The notes below the pieces were generated by a model, which had not been told where the DNA came from, searched no databases, and saw only the letters and a program-made list of their open reading frames with translations. Below, one piece after another: positions 22,093-33,320 of a stretch of 64,000 nt of DNA. The stretch is from Lactobacillus sp. PV012 (GTDB lineage: Bacteria; Bacillota; Bacilli; Lactobacillales; Lactobacillaceae): NCBI RefSeq assembly GCF_014522325.1, contig NZ_CP041983.1, positions 310,001-374,000 on the forward strand. Direction: 5' to 3'. The position numbers and the translations under genes were made by a program. The first letter of the stretch is position 1. Each line of letters begins with the position of its first letter.

Positions 22093-22532
22093 ATGAAGCT
22101 CAATGAATTAAAGCCAGCTGCTGGCTCACGTCGTAACAGAAAACGTGTTGGTCGTGGTACATCTAGTGGTTATGGAAAAACTGCTGGACGTGGTCAAAAA
22201 GGTCAATTAGCTCGTACTGGTGGTAAAACTCGTTTAGGTTTTGAAGGTGGACAAATGCCATTATTCAGAAGAATGCCTAAGCGTGGTTTTAAGAATATCA
22301 ATCGTAAAGAATACGCTATTATTAACGTAGAAGACTTAAACAAATTTAAAGACGGCAGTGAAGTAACAATTGATACTTTAAAGACTGCTGGTCTTGTGAA
22401 AAAAGAACTTTCAGGAGTTAAATTATTAGCTAACGGTGAATTGAAAGTGAAGTTAACTGTTAAAGTTAATAAAGCTTCTCAAGCTGCTAAAGAAGCAGTT
22501 GAAGCCGCTGGCGGAACTGTTGAGGTGATTTA

Positions 22533-22533
<1 letters not shown>
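22093..22533 (+). CDS. rplO: 50S ribosomal protein L15
   Basis: L15 threads a basic extension through 23S rRNA. The protein is 146 aa. The N-terminus ([21 protein letters not shown]) and the [19 protein letters not shown] segment are diagnostic. AAGGAGGTG lies upstream. The last base of its stop is shared with the ATG of secY, so these two genes are probably translationally coupled. Confidence 0.98.
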
Positions 22534-24490
<1,957 letters not shown>

Positions 24491-24497
24491 TTGGGAA

Positions 24498-24525
24498 TTG
24501 TATTTTTTACTATCCGTGCTATAAT
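24498..24525 (+). promoter_or_regulatory. Internal promoter before infA (extended -10)
   Basis: A perfect extended -10 element, TG-C-TATAAT (24517-24525), follows a TTGTAT -35-like box (24498-24503) at 16 bp. It would drive infA-rpmJ-rpsM-rpsK-rpoA-rplQ separately from the upstream cluster. Confidence 0.7.
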
Positions 24526-24566
24526 TTCATAAGTGTAGCTAATTTCTCAATTATGGAGGAAAAGTT

Positions 24567-24788
24567 TTGGCAAAAGAAGATGTCATTGAAGTAGAAGGTA
24601 AAGTAGTAGATACTTTACCTAATGCTATGTTTAAAGTTGAATTAGAAAATGGAGCTACCATTTTGGCACATGTTTCTGGTAAAATCAGAATGCACTATAT
24701 TCGCATTTTACCAGGAGATCGTGTAACTGTAGAACTTTCTCCATATGATTTAACTAAAGGTAGAATAACATATCGTTTTATTAAGTGA
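24567..24788 (+). CDS. infA: Translation initiation factor IF-1
   Basis: IF-1 is a small OB-fold protein that occupies the A site during initiation. The product is 73 aa, with [24 protein letters not shown] and [33 protein letters not shown]. The start is TTG at 24567, set by TGGAGGAAA. A dedicated extended -10 promoter lies 42 nt upstream. Confidence 0.98.
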
Positions 24789-24802
24789 TTACGGAGGCAA
24801 AC

Positions 24803-24919
24803 ATGAAAGTTAGACCATCTGTTAAACCAATGTGTGAACATTGTAAAATTATCAAGAGACAAGGTCGTGTAATGGTGATTTGCTCTGCAAACCCTAAGCA
24901 CAAACAACGTCAAGGTTAG
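24803..24919 (+). CDS. rpmJ: 50S ribosomal protein L36 (zinc-binding form)
   Basis: This 38-aa protein reads [19 protein letters not shown] and ends with [12 protein letters not shown]. Three Cys and one His form the zinc knuckle of the C+ form of L36. A CGGAGG ribosome-binding site lies upstream. The gene sits between infA and rpsM, the normal order in Firmicutes. Confidence 0.96.
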   Translation: MKVRPSVKPMCEHCKIIKRQGRVMVICSANPKHKQRQG

Positions 24920-24944
24920 TATTTTTTAAATAGGAGGTGCGAAA

Positions 24945-25292
24945 ATGGCACGTATTGCTGGTGTTGACTTACCAAGAGATAAAAGAATTGTAGTTGCATT
25001 AACTTACATTTATGGTATTGGTGAACCAACTGCTAAGAAGATCTGTAAAGAAGCTGGAATTTCAGAAGATCTTCGTACAAACGATTTAACTCCAGAAGAC
25101 CAAGAAAAACTTCGTAGCGAAGTTGATAAGTACCGTGTAGAAGGTGATCTTCGTCGTGAAGTAAGCTTGAATATCAAGCGTTTGGTTGAAATTGGCTCTT
25201 ATCGTGGTATGCGCCACCGTCGTGGTTTACCGGTTCGTGGTCAAAATACCAAGAACAACGCTCGTACTCGTAAGGGTTCAAAGAAGAGATAA
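24945..25292 (+). CDS. rpsM: 30S ribosomal protein S13
   Basis: S13 lies in the 30S head and contacts L5 and P-site tRNA. The protein is 115 aa, begins [26 protein letters not shown] and ends with the basic tail [19 protein letters not shown]. It has a TAGGAGGTG ribosome-binding site. Confidence 0.98.
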   Translation: MARIAGVDLPRDKRIVVALTYIYGIGEPTAKKICKEAGISEDLRTNDLTPEDQEKLRSEVDKYRVEGDLRREVSLNIKRLVEIGSYRGMRHRRGLPVRGQNTKNNARTRKGSKKR

Positions 25293-25315
25293 TTTGTTAA
25301 TAGGAGGTTAAGTTA

Positions 25316-25705
25316 ATGGCTGCAAAGAAAACAGCACGCAAGCGCCGTGTAAAGAAGCATGTCGAAAGCGGAGTAGCTCATATTCACTCTACGTTCAATA
25401 ATACATTAGTTATGATTACTGATGTACAAGGTAACGCAGTAGCATGGTCTTCTGCTGGTGCTTTAGGATTTAAAGGTAGTAGAAAGTCTACACCTTTCGC
25501 AGCACAAATGGCTGCAGAAGCAGCAGCTAAGACCGCAATGGATCAAGGTATGAAACATGTAGAAGTTTCAGTTAAGGGTCCAGGTGCAGGTCGTGAAGCT
25601 GCAATTAGAGCATTGCAAGCAACTGGTCTTGAAATCACTGCTATTCGCGATGTTACACCAGTTCCGCACAATGGTTCCAGACCACCAAAACGTCGTCGTG
25701 TCTAG
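25316..25705 (+). CDS. rpsK: 30S ribosomal protein S11
   Basis: S11 forms the platform of the 30S subunit. The protein is 129 aa. The conserved segments [37 protein letters not shown] and [13 protein letters not shown] at the C-terminus are present. The ribosome-binding site is TAGGAGG. It is followed by rpoA after 44 nt. Confidence 0.98.
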   Translation: MAAKKTARKRRVKKHVESGVAHIHSTFNNTLVMITDVQGNAVAWSSAGALGFKGSRKSTPFAAQMAAEAAAKTAMDQGMKHVEVSVKGPGAGREAAIRALQATGLEITAIRDVTPVPHNGSRPPKRRRV

Positions 25706-25749
25706 TTTAACCTGCGTGCAGGACATTACGTTTTGAAAGGGGCCCAGTA

Positions 25750-26688
25750 ATGATTGAATTTGAAAAACCAAATATTACCGTAGTAGACCAAGAAGAAGAA
25801 TACGGTAAGTTTGTTGTCGAACCACTGGAACGCGGTTTCGGGACTACTTTAGGTAACTCACTCCGTCGGGTGTTATTAACCTCTATTCCAGGAACGGCAC
25901 TTTCTTACATTCAGATTGATGGTGTATTACATGAATTTTCAACTATTCCAGGTGTTAGAGAAGATGTCACTAAAATTATTCTTAATCTGAAGAAACTAGA
26001 ATTAAAGTCACTCTCAGATGAAGAAAAAGTTGTTGAAATTGATGTAAAAGGCCCTGCAGTAGTTACTGCAGCAGATTTGAAAGTTGATTCTGACATCGAA
26101 GTCTTAAATCCGGATCAATACATTTGTAGTATTGCTGAAGGTGGCCATTTGCATATGAACGTTGCGATCAAGCAAGGTCGTGGCTATGTTCCTGCAAGTG
26201 AAAACAAGACAGAGGACATGCCTATTGGTGTCATCCCCGTTGATTCACTCTTTTCACCAATTAAGAAAGTAAACTATCAAGTTGAAAATGCTCGAGTTGG
26301 AAAAAGAGATGATTTTGACAAATTAACTTTAGAAATTTGGACTAATGGTTCAATTACACCTAATGATGCTTTAAGTTTTGCATCAAAGATTTTAATTGAA
26401 CATTTCAAGGTTTTCATGTCTACTGAATTAGATACAAAATTTGATGAGGTAATGGTGGAAAAAGAAGACGACCAAAATGAAAAGAAACTTGAAATGACGA
26501 TTGAAGAATTAGATTTATCTGTTCGTTCTTATAATTGTCTTAAGCGAGCAGGCATTAATACAGTTCAAGAATTAACTGATAAATCTGAAGCTGATATGAT
26601 GCGGGTAAGAAACTTAGGAAGAAAGTCATTAGAAGAAGTAAAGAATAAACTTGATGATCTTGGTCTATCTCTTCGAGAAGAAGACTAA
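25750..26688 (+). CDS. rpoA: DNA-directed RNA polymerase subunit alpha
   Basis: The alpha subunit dimerises to start polymerase assembly and contacts upstream DNA and activators. The protein is 312 aa. The N-terminal domain carries [29 protein letters not shown] flexible acidic linker near residue 235 leads to the C-terminal helix-hairpin-helix domain ([13 protein letters not shown]...[11 protein letters not shown]). It lies in the alpha operon between rpsK and rplQ. Confidence 0.98.
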   Translation: MIEFEKPNITVVDQEEEYGKFVVEPLERGFGTTLGNSLRRVLLTSIPGTALSYIQIDGVLHEFSTIPGVREDVTKIILNLKKLELKSLSDEEKVVEIDVKGPAVVTAADLKVDSDIEVLNPDQYICSIAEGGHLHMNVAIKQGRGYVPASENKTEDMPIGVIPVDSLFSPIKKVNYQVENARVGKRDDFDKLTLEIWTNGSITPNDALSFASKILIEHFKVFMSTELDTKFDEVMVEKEDDQNEKKLEMTIEELDLSVRSYNCLKRAGINTVQELTDKSEADMMRVRNLGRKSLEEVKNKLDDLGLSLREED

Positions 26689-26711
26689 GTAATAATAAGG
26701 AGGGAAAATTC

Positions 26712-27095
26712 ATGGCATACCGTAAATTAGGTCGCGATAGCGCTCACAGAAAAGCAATGCTTAGAGAAATGACTACTCAACTTATCATGAACGAACGCAT
26801 TGTTACTACTGAAGCCCGTGGTAAAGAAATTCGCAAGACTACTGAAAAAATGATTACCTTGGGTAAACGCGGTGACTTAAATGCTAGAAGAAAAGCTGCT
26901 ACTTTTGTACGTAATGAAATTGCTGATATTCATGAAGACGGTGATTCAGTAGTAGTTAAGTCTGCATTACAAAAATTATTTAGTGATATTGCACCACGTT
27001 ACAAGGATCGTAATGGTGGATACACTAGAATGTACAAACTTGCTAACCCACGTAAAGGTGATGCAGCACCTATGGTTATTATTGAATTAGTTTAA
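26712..27095 (+). CDS. rplQ: 50S ribosomal protein L17
   Basis: L17 is located near the tunnel exit. The protein is 127 aa, begins [25 protein letters not shown] and ends with [20 protein letters not shown] precedes the ATG. It is the last gene of the S10-spc-alpha cluster and is followed by a structured 3' element. Confidence 0.98.
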   Translation: MAYRKLGRDSAHRKAMLREMTTQLIMNERIVTTEARGKEIRKTTEKMITLGKRGDLNARRKAATFVRNEIADIHEDGDSVVVKSALQKLFSDIAPRYKDRNGGYTRMYKLANPRKGDAAPMVIIELV

Positions 27096-27123
27096 TCATA
27101 GTTAATTAAATAGTTTATAATTA

Positions 27124-27232
27124 AATCTTTCACGAAAGCGAGAACAAGTGTGATGATGGTGGCTTATAGCCGGCTAATAGCCTAGTCTAGCTTAGATGAT
27201 TAAGTTCATCCCTCTTCGTGGATGATTTTTTT
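27124..27232 (+). ncRNA. L17 downstream element-like RNA structure with terminator
   Basis: Directly downstream of rplQ lie several short stems: CTTTC/GAAAG (27128-27139), GGCT-tat-AGCC (27161-27171) and GGCT-aat-AGCC (27172-27182). They are followed by a TCATCC/GGATGA hairpin (27206-27225) and seven T residues. A conserved RNA called the L17 downstream element is known in the 3' region of rplQ in lactic acid bacteria and Listeria. Location and stem-rich content fit it. I cannot run a covariance search, so the family call is inference. The last hairpin is a plausible operon terminator. Confidence 0.6.
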
Positions 27233-27279
27233 ATATGCAAAAGTTTCTAGGAGGAAGATCTTAGAAATTTTTGCATATA
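27232..27279. repeat. Near-perfect 18-bp inverted repeat on the ecfA1 promoter
   Basis: The left arm is 27232-27249 (TATATGCAAAAGTTTCTA) and the right arm is 27262-27279. They match in 17 of 18 positions, around a 12-nt centre that contains GGAGGA. The TTGCAT -35-like box of the downstream promoter lies inside the right arm. No T-run follows on either side in a way that suggests a terminator. Confidence 0.8.
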
Positions 27280-27297
27280 AGAATTATTTGTTACAAT
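27271..27297 (+). promoter_or_regulatory. Candidate ecfA1 promoter
   Basis: TTGCAT (27271-27276) and TACAAT (27292-27297) are separated by 15 bp, which is short. TTTGCA one base upstream gives 16 bp. It lies 32 nt before the ecfA1 start and overlaps the palindrome. Confidence 0.45.
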
Positions 27298-27328
27298 TAG
27301 AAGGAAACTAATTTTGAAAGAAGGGTAA

Positions 27329-28174
27329 ATGATGAAAGATATTATTGATGTAAAGCATTTATCTTACACTTATGCTGATATGCAAACACCAGCCCTTTCT
27401 GATATTTCTTTTTCTATTCAAGAAAAAAGTTGGGTCTCCATAGTCGGTCATAATGGTAGTGGTAAATCAACACTTTCAAAATTATTAGATGGAATTCTAG
27501 AAGTCGATTTTAAAAAAAATCGCATACTTATTGACAATATTTTATTAGATGAAACTACACTTCCTCAAATTAGAGATAAAATTGGAATCGTTTTTCAGAA
27601 CCCTGATAATCAGTTTGTTGGTGCAACTGTACAAGATGATATTGCCTTTGGGTTAGAGAATAGAGATATTTCTTATGAAAAAATGCATCAAATTGTGCCC
27701 ATAGTTCTTGAAGAAGTAAATATGTTGAAATATAAAGAAAAAGAGCCTCAAAATTTATCAGGAGGTCAAAAGCAAAGAGTAGCAATAGCAGGAATTTTAG
27801 CTATTCAACCGAAGATCATCATTTTAGATGAGGCAACTAGTATGTTAGATCCAGAGGGCCGTAAGGAAATTTTAAAGGTAATAAAAAGGCTTCAAAAAAA
27901 GTTTGGATTAACAGTGTTGTCGATTACGCATGATATTGATGAAGTAATGTCATCAGATGAAGTTCTTGTATTAAATGAGGGAAATTTAATGGGAAAGTTT
28001 TTACCAGATGAACTTTTTGAAAATGAAGAATTAGTAGTAAAAGCTGGTTTAGTTCCCCCTTTTTTATATCAATTAAGAAAAGAATTTGAAAAAAAAGGAA
28101 TAGATATTCCAAGAAATTTAAAAACTGAAAAAGAGGTAGTAGAGTTTTTGTGGCAATTAAATTTGAAAAAGTAA
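27329..28174 (+). CDS. ecfA1: Energy-coupling factor transporter ATPase EcfA1
   Basis: This is one of the two ATPases of the shared ECF module that powers vitamin and metal uptake by several S components encoded elsewhere. The protein is 281 aa. Walker A reads GHNGSGKST (about residue 40), the Q-loop region FQNPDNQFVG, the signature LSGGQKQRVAIAG and Walker B IIILDEATSMLDP. The start could be either of two adjacent ATGs (27329, 27332); the AAGAAGGG ribosome-binding site fits the second slightly better. The end overlaps ecfA2 by 25 nt. Confidence 0.96.
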   Translation: MMKDIIDVKHLSYTYADMQTPALSDISFSIQEKSWVSIVGHNGSGKSTLSKLLDGILEVDFKKNRILIDNILLDETTLPQIRDKIGIVFQNPDNQFVGATVQDDIAFGLENRDISYEKMHQIVPIVLEEVNMLKYKEKEPQNLSGGQKQRVAIAGILAIQPKIIILDEATSMLDPEGRKEILKVIKRLQKKFGLTVLSITHDIDEVMSSDEVLVLNEGNLMGKFLPDELFENEELVVKAGLVPPFLYQLRKEFEKKGIDIPRNLKTEKEVVEFLWQLNLKK

Positions 28175-29016
28175 GTTTTACTTATAATGTGGGGACACCC
28201 TTTGAATATCCTGCTTTAAAAGAAATTAATTTTGAAATTAAAGATAATAGTTTTGTAGCACTAGTGGGTCACACTGGTAGTGGGAAATCAACTTTAATGC
28301 AACTGTTTAATGGACTTTTAAAGCCGACTGTAGGGAAAGTAGAGATAGACAATTTTTCATTAGACACTCACACACCTAATAAAGATCTAAAACCTTTGCG
28401 AAAAAAGGTAGGGCTTGTTTTTCAGCTTCCAGAAAACCAGCTATTTGAAGAAAATATTTTGAAAGAAGTAATGTTTGGTCCTTTAAATTTTGGCTTTTCA
28501 CGCCAAGAAGCTGAAGAAAGTGCAAAGCTTTGGTTAAAAAAAGTAGGAATAGCTTCCGAGTTTTATCATCGTTCTCCTTTTGATTTGTCAGGAGGGCAAA
28601 AAAGGCGAGTAGCTATTGCTAGTGTAATGGCTTCTAAGCCAGATATTTTGTGTCTTGATGAGCCAGCTGCAGGACTAGATCCAGAAGGAAAAAAGGAACT
28701 ATATAAGCTCTTAGAGCAGTATCATCAACAAGGACATACAATTGTTGTGGTTACCCACGATATGGAAGATATTGTAGATTACGCTGAAGAAATGTTAGTC
28801 CTTGAAGAAGGAAAACTTATTGCTCAAGATAAAACTGATAAATTATTTAATCAAAGTAATTGGTTAAAAAAGCATCACCTTTTAGAACCTAAAATCTATG
28901 GATTTAAGCAGCTTTTATCACAAAAAGGCTTTTCCATTAAAGAAGGTAAAATCACCCTTACAAGCCTTGTAGAAGATGTTATAGATGAAATCAATAGGAG
29001 GGAACCAAAGCAATGA
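28150..29016 (+). CDS. ecfA2: Energy-coupling factor transporter ATPase EcfA2
   Basis: This is the second ATPase of the ECF module and forms a heterodimer with EcfA1 under EcfT. The protein is 288 aa. It has Walker A GHTGSGKST, Q-loop FQLPENQLFE, signature LSGGQKRRVAIAS and Walker B LCLDEPAAGLDP. The start is GTG inside the 3' end of ecfA1. The stop overlaps ecfT by 4 nt, so the three genes are translationally coupled. Confidence 0.96.
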   Translation: MAIKFEKVSFTYNVGTPFEYPALKEINFEIKDNSFVALVGHTGSGKSTLMQLFNGLLKPTVGKVEIDNFSLDTHTPNKDLKPLRKKVGLVFQLPENQLFEENILKEVMFGPLNFGFSRQEAEESAKLWLKKVGIASEFYHRSPFDLSGGQKRRVAIASVMASKPDILCLDEPAAGLDPEGKKELYKLLEQYHQQGHTIVVVTHDMEDIVDYAEEMLVLEEGKLIAQDKTDKLFNQSNWLKKHHLLEPKIYGFKQLLSQKGFSIKEGKITLTSLVEDVIDEINRREPKQ

Positions 29017-29810
29017 GCAAAATAATTATTGGTCGTTATATACCTGGTGACTCAATTGTTTATCGAATGGATCCCCGTAGTAAAATTATTGGAACTTTTT
29101 TATTTGTTTTTTTAATGTTTTTAGCCAATAATTGGTTAACTTATGGAATATTGATTTTATTTACTTTAGTAGCTATTTGGGCGACTAAATTAAAACCAAA
29201 AATATTTTGGGATGGAATAAAGCCAGTAATTTGGTTAATATTCTTTACCTCCCTTTTACAAATGTTTTTTACAAGTGGAGGACGCATTTACTGGAGCTGG
29301 TACTTTTTAAAAATTACACAAGTTGGGATTGAAAATGCGGTATATTTATTTTTACGTTTTGTAATGATTATCTGCATTTCAACTGTGTTAACCTTAACCA
29401 CCTCATCTCTTCAAATTGCAGATGCACTTCAGTGGATAATGAAACCACTAAAAATTTTCAAGGTGCCAGTAGAGCAGTTGTCTTTAGTCATGGCAATTGC
29501 CCTCCGCTTTGTGCCAACTTTAATGGATCAAACAGTTAAAATTATGAATGCTCAACGGGCACGTGGAATTGATTTTAGTAGTGGCAGTTTATTAAAAAGA
29601 ATAAAAAACATTATCCCTATTTTAATTCCACTTTTTATTACTTCGATGACTGTAGCTTTAGATTTAGCCACCGCAATGGAGGCGCGGGGTTATCAAGAAG
29701 GAAAGCCCCGCTCTCACTATAGAGTATTGAGCTGGACAAAAGCTGATGGAATAATTTTAGGATATTTCCTTTTATTAAGTATTGGATTGATAATATTTAG
29801 GACAAAATAA
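29013..29810 (+). CDS. ecfT: Energy-coupling factor transporter transmembrane protein EcfT
   Basis: EcfT is the membrane scaffold that joins the ATPases to exchangeable S components. The protein is 265 aa with about five predicted membrane segments. Two Ala-Arg-Gly coupling motifs, AQRARGIDF (about residue 180) and AMEARGYQE (about residue 222), contact the EcfA pair. GGAGGG lies upstream within ecfA2. No S component gene is adjacent, as expected for a group II ECF module. Confidence 0.95.
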   Translation: MSKIIIGRYIPGDSIVYRMDPRSKIIGTFLFVFLMFLANNWLTYGILILFTLVAIWATKLKPKIFWDGIKPVIWLIFFTSLLQMFFTSGGRIYWSWYFLKITQVGIENAVYLFLRFVMIICISTVLTLTTSSLQIADALQWIMKPLKIFKVPVEQLSLVMAIALRFVPTLMDQTVKIMNAQRARGIDFSSGSLLKRIKNIIPILIPLFITSMTVALDLATAMEARGYQEGKPRSHYRVLSWTKADGIILGYFLLLSIGLIIFRTK

Positions 29811-30598
29811 TGACGCGTTATAAAATGACAATGGCCTATGATGGTCATTTATTTCATGGATTTCAAATACAACCCAACCAAAGAACTGTCCAAGGAGCAA
29901 TTGAAGAAGCCTTGAAAAAAATTAACAAGGGCCAGAGAATTATTGTGCATGGCTCTGGACGAACAGATGCAGGAGTACATGCAAAAGGGCAAGTAATTCA
30001 TTTTGATTATCTAGGTAATCCCATTCCTGCTAATAAAATGCTGTTGGCTTTGAATTCTTTGATGCCAACAGATACAGTTTTTTATGAAAGTGAAATTGTA
30101 GATAAAAATTTCCATGTACAATATTCAACTAAAGGAAAATGGTATCGCTATGTAGTCGATCAGCATCATTTTGTGGATCCCTTTAATCGCTTTTACACGG
30201 GTCACTATCCCTACAGCGTAGATATAAAATTAATGCAACAAGCAGCTTTGGACTTGCTAGGAGAACATGATTTTACAAGTTTTGCTGCAAGTGGTGGCCA
30301 AATTAAGGATAAAGTTAGAAAAATTTATTATATAAATATCATTGAAAAACCAAAAGAGAAAAAAATAATTTTTGATTTCATTGGTAATGGTTTCTTGTAT
30401 AATATGGTAAGGATCTTGGTTGCAACTTTATTAGAAATTGGAAGTAAAAAACGTCCAGTTGATGATATTCCACGAGTACTTGCAGCTAAAGATCGTCAAG
30501 AAGTTCGAGCAACGGCGCCAGCGAGTGGATTGTATTTAAAACATGTATTTTATGAAGAAATCCCTAAAAAATATCGATTAGATTTGAAAAATAATTGA
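29810..30598 (+). CDS. truA: tRNA pseudouridine(38-40) synthase TruA
   Basis: TruA converts uridines 38-40 of the anticodon stem-loop to pseudouridine. The protein is 262 aa. The catalytic aspartate lies in [14 protein letters not shown] (about residue 53). The segments [10 protein letters not shown] and [20 protein letters not shown] are also typical. The start overlaps the ecfT stop by one base. The stop codon overlaps the -35 box of the rplM promoter. Location after ecfT is standard in Firmicutes. Confidence 0.96.
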   Translation: MTRYKMTMAYDGHLFHGFQIQPNQRTVQGAIEEALKKINKGQRIIVHGSGRTDAGVHAKGQVIHFDYLGNPIPANKMLLALNSLMPTDTVFYESEIVDKNFHVQYSTKGKWYRYVVDQHHFVDPFNRFYTGHYPYSVDIKLMQQAALDLLGEHDFTSFAASGGQIKDKVRKIYYINIIEKPKEKKIIFDFIGNGFLYNMVRILVATLLEIGSKKRPVDDIPRVLAAKDRQEVRATAPASGLYLKHVFYEEIPKKYRLDLKNN

Positions 30599-30623
30599 CA
30601 TTTTGCAAAAAAGGACGTAAATT
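30595..30623 (+). promoter_or_regulatory. Promoter of rplM-rpsI
   Basis: A consensus TTGACA (30595-30600), overlapping the truA stop codon, is followed after 17 bp by TAAATT (30618-30623). Transcription from it gives a leader of about 70 nt. Confidence 0.65.
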
Positions 30624-30627
30624 AATA

Positions 30628-30690
30628 TACGTATGTTTGTCCACGATAGGCCCCGGAAACTTATTGTATGTCAAACACAAGAAAACGGAG
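30628..30690 (+). promoter_or_regulatory. rplM leader RNA (L13-leader-like)
   Basis: The short leader contains TCCACGATAGGCCCCGGAAAC and then TTATTGTATGTC, resembling the L13 leader described upstream of rplM-rpsI in Firmicutes, which is thought to be bound by L13. The call rests on position and resemblance; no alignment was run. Confidence 0.5.
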
Positions 30691-30699
30691 GAATTTAAA

Positions 30700-31143
30700 T
30701 TGCGTACTACCCCATTAGCTAAAACTAGTGATATTAAACGTAAGTGGTATGTTATTGATGCCAATGGTATTGCACTTGGACGTGTATCAACTGCAGTAGC
30801 ATCAATTTTAAGAGGTAAGAATAAGCCTCAATATACACCTAATGTAGATACTGGTGATTATGTTATCGTTATCAATGCCGATAAGATCAAATTAACTGGT
30901 AAAAAGGCAACTGATAAGATCTACTACCACCACTCAGATTACCGTGGTGGTTTAAAGGCTACTCCTGCCGGTGAATTATTAGCAAAGAACCCAGTAAGAT
31001 TAGTTGAACAATCTGTAAAGGGTATGTTGCCTAAGAATACGCTTGGTCATCAACAATTCATGAAATTACATGTTTACGCAGGTGAAGATCACAAGCATGC
31101 AGCACAACAACCTGTACAATTAGATATCAACGAATTAATCTAG
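30700..31143 (+). CDS. rplM: 50S ribosomal protein L13
   Basis: L13 is an early-assembly protein of the 50S subunit. With the TTG start at 30700 the protein is 147 aa, begins [20 protein letters not shown] and contains [28 protein letters not shown] lies about 9 nt upstream. The open frame extends further 5', but that part is the leader and includes the promoter, so the longer start is rejected. Confidence 0.96.
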   Translation: MRTTPLAKTSDIKRKWYVIDANGIALGRVSTAVASILRGKNKPQYTPNVDTGDYVIVINADKIKLTGKKATDKIYYHHSDYRGGLKATPAGELLAKNPVRLVEQSVKGMLPKNTLGHQQFMKLHVYAGEDHKHAAQQPVQLDINELI

Positions 31144-31156
31144 GAGGTTTTAATAA

Positions 31157-31552
31157 ATGGCACAACAAGCAGCTTACGCTGGAACTGGTCGCCGCAAAGA
31201 TTCTGTTGCGCGCGTTCGTTTAGTACCAGGTAATGGTAAGATTACCATTAATAAAGAAGACGTAACTAAATACATTCCATACCCTAACTTGGTTAAGGAT
31301 ATGAAACAACCATTAGACATTACTGAAACTGAAGGTCAATATGACATTTTAGTTAATGTTAACGGTGGTGGTTTCTCAGGCCAAGCTGGTGCAATTCGTC
31401 TTGGTATTGCACGTGCACTTTTAGAAGTTGACCCAGATTTCCGTGGTCCGCTTAAGAAGGCTGGTATGTTAACTCGTGACCCAAGAATGAAGGAAAGAAA
31501 GAAGCCAGGTTTGAAGAAAGCCCGCAAAGCTTCACAATTCTCAAAACGTTAA
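31157..31552 (+). CDS. rpsI: 30S ribosomal protein S9
   Basis: S9 reaches the P site with its C-terminal tail. The protein is 131 aa, with [19 protein letters not shown] at the start and the family-defining end [11 protein letters not shown]. It lies 13 nt after rplM with TAGGAGG inside the gap. A strong terminator follows. Confidence 0.98.
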   Translation: MAQQAAYAGTGRRKDSVARVRLVPGNGKITINKEDVTKYIPYPNLVKDMKQPLDITETEGQYDILVNVNGGGFSGQAGAIRLGIARALLEVDPDFRGPLKKAGMLTRDPRMKERKKPGLKKARKASQFSKR

Positions 31553-31582
31553 TATTATTTTATTATCGTTTAAATATCTCAA

Positions 31583-31607
31583 AGACTCAGCTTTTGCTGA
31601 GTTTTTT
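31583..31607 (+). terminator. Intrinsic terminator after rpsI
   Basis: The hairpin ACTCAGC-tttt-GCTGAGT is followed by seven T residues. Confidence 0.92.
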
Positions 31608-31746
31608 TGTGGAGATTTTTAGTATATTATTGCAACGAAACGCTGTGTAAATTTAGATACCATGTAATAAAATCAAGAAAAGTAATAAATAATCTTTGTA
31701 TAATGTACTCCCATCTTTTAAAATTAAAGAAAAAGGGGCATTTAAA

Positions 31747-32514
31747 GTGAAGTATATAATAAATTCAACTCATTCTTTAGGTCAAAAAATAACTGCCTGG
31801 ATTTCATCCCTAGTTGATAAGTCAATAGGAGTTACGAGTAGTTTAAATTTAATTGAAAATGGAGACTGCATCATTTATTTACCTTCTGAGCAGGAAAATA
31901 TTCAAACACAAATTAATAATTTTGAAAATTTGTTAGTTAGAGTTAAAGGCAAAAAAGTTAATTTTATGCTTATCAATCTGTTTGCTGACCAAAGTAATAA
32001 TCCTTATGTATTTTCAGCTTTATATGGGTATCTTCAAAGACGATTAGCAGCCAGCTCTATTAATTATACGTTGATTCGCCATGGAGTCTTGGCAGATAAA
32101 ATAGTAAAAGATATCTTAGAAATTCGAAAGAATGGAAAAATTAAGTCTCCATGTGGAATTAACAAAATAAACTTTATTACCGCTAATGATGTTGCCCATG
32201 CAGTAGCAAAAATTGCTACACAGAGATTTTTACATCAGAAAAAGGGGCAAACGTATTTGTTAACGGCTCCTCAAGGCTACAATATGGTTGAATTAGCTTA
32301 TCTGTTATCACAAATTATAGAGGAAGAAATTGAGTATGCTCCTCAAGATAATTTTGAAGCATCAGGAATAGATTTAAGTTTAGCAAAAGCAGCTTCATTA
32401 GGGTTATTGAATCAAGTAAGTGATGATTTTCAGAAAGTGACAGGAAGAGAGTGTGAAGATTTAAATCATTTTATTAGAAATTCTTATCAACTTACTAAGT
32501 TGATGAATAAATAA
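31747..32514 (+). CDS. Atypical SDR / NAD(P)-binding-like protein with degenerate Rossmann motif
   Basis: This 255-aa protein resembles NmrA/QorB-type atypical short-chain dehydrogenases. YTLIRHGVLADKI fits the substrate-side strand, ITANDVAHAVAKIA the conserved V-A-A helix, and GQTYLLTAPQGYNMVELA the C-terminal part. The expected N-terminal GxxGxxG dinucleotide motif is replaced by NSTHSLGQK, so cofactor binding is doubtful. I chose GTG at 31747, with AAAGGGG upstream; a longer TTG start would begin inside a TATAAT box at 31699. It stands alone between the rpsI terminator and a bidirectional terminator. The true substrate is unknown. Confidence 0.7.
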   Translation: MKYIINSTHSLGQKITAWISSLVDKSIGVTSSLNLIENGDCIIYLPSEQENIQTQINNFENLLVRVKGKKVNFMLINLFADQSNNPYVFSALYGYLQRRLAASSINYTLIRHGVLADKIVKDILEIRKNGKIKSPCGINKINFITANDVAHAVAKIATQRFLHQKKGQTYLLTAPQGYNMVELAYLLSQIIEEEIEYAPQDNFEASGIDLSLAKAASLGLLNQVSDDFQKVTGRECEDLNHFIRNSYQLTKLMNK

Positions 32515-32553
32515 AAGTTTGTACATCCGTTGCATGAGATGTACAAACTTTTT
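32514..32553. terminator. Bidirectional terminator between convergent genes
   Basis: AAGTTTGTACATC (32515-32527) pairs with GATGTACAAACTT (32538-32550), flanked by A and T runs, so it can end transcripts arriving from either side. Confidence 0.88.
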
Positions 32554-33130
32554 ATTTATCAATATTTTCTTTTAAATAATCATAGAGCATACCCTCTTGT
32601 AGCCCGGCTGTATCGATTCCTAAAGTTTCTGCAATTTGATAAGCAAAAGCTAAAGCAGTGGCTGGGCCACGACTGGTGATAATTTTTTGCTCTTGATCTG
32701 TGACTGTAATATCAGTGGAAAAGTGACTACTTGGACTTTCTTGTGAAATTTCAGTTTCAAATCCTGGATAACAGGTATAGTTAGTATCAGTTAATAAACC
32801 ATATCTTGAAAAGGCAATTGGAGCCGCACACATCGCTGCATTCCATTTACCTAATTGATGACGTTTAAGCATCAAATCTTTCAAAGTAGCACTATCGCGT
32901 AAATTCTCGGCTCCTTTAAGTCCCCCAGGGAAAACTACCATGTCGTAGTCTAATAAACTGTCATCGACAACTTTGCTGCATTCTAAAGGAATATTATGCC
33001 CACCAGTAATAGCTTTTTTATCAAGCCCGACCATATCACATTCTACATTAAGGCGGCGTAAAACATCGACACTAGTTAATCCTTCGATTTCTTCTGCTCC
33101 ATCTGCAAAAACTACAGCTACTTTTACCAT
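32552..33130 (-). CDS. DJ-1/PfpI family protein (ThiJ/YajL-like)
   Basis: This 192-aa cytoplasmic protein has the DJ-1 superfamily fold. The conserved glutamate is in DGAEEIEG (about residue 15). FPGGLKGAENLRD precedes the nucleophile elbow AAMCAAP, with Cys near residue 102. A GPATALAFAYQIAE segment follows. YajL/DJ-1 proteins have been linked to glyoxalase or deglycase activity and oxidative stress; the specific activity here is not known. The ATG at 33130 is chosen because AAAGGATG lies 8 nt upstream, giving MVKVAVVFADG; the longer start adds six residues. Confidence 0.88.
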   Translation of the reverse strand: MVKVAVVFADGAEEIEGLTSVDVLRRLNVECDMVGLDKKAITGGHNIPLECSKVVDDSLLDYDMVVFPGGLKGAENLRDSATLKDLMLKRHQLGKWNAAMCAAPIAFSRYGLLTDTNYTCYPGFETEISQESPSSHFSTDITVTDQEQKIITSRGPATALAFAYQIAETLGIDTAGLQEGMLYDYLKENIDK

Positions 33131-33320
33131 AAAATCATCCTTTCTCAAATTTAATTATAAAAGAATTAGAGAGAATTTCTAGAATAATGTCTACTTTGTA
33201 GTAATTAATATTGTGAAACACATAAAAATATTTTAGCAAAACTTGCATAAAAAGTGCTATTTGGTAAGATTAGGTAAATGGTATTATTTTTGTGAAACAT
33301 AGGGAAGAGGAGCTGAGAAG

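Noticed and set aside
30595..30699. Upstream TTG start for rplM adding 35 residues
   Set aside because: It would begin inside the TTGACA box of the promoter, so it cannot be in the transcript.
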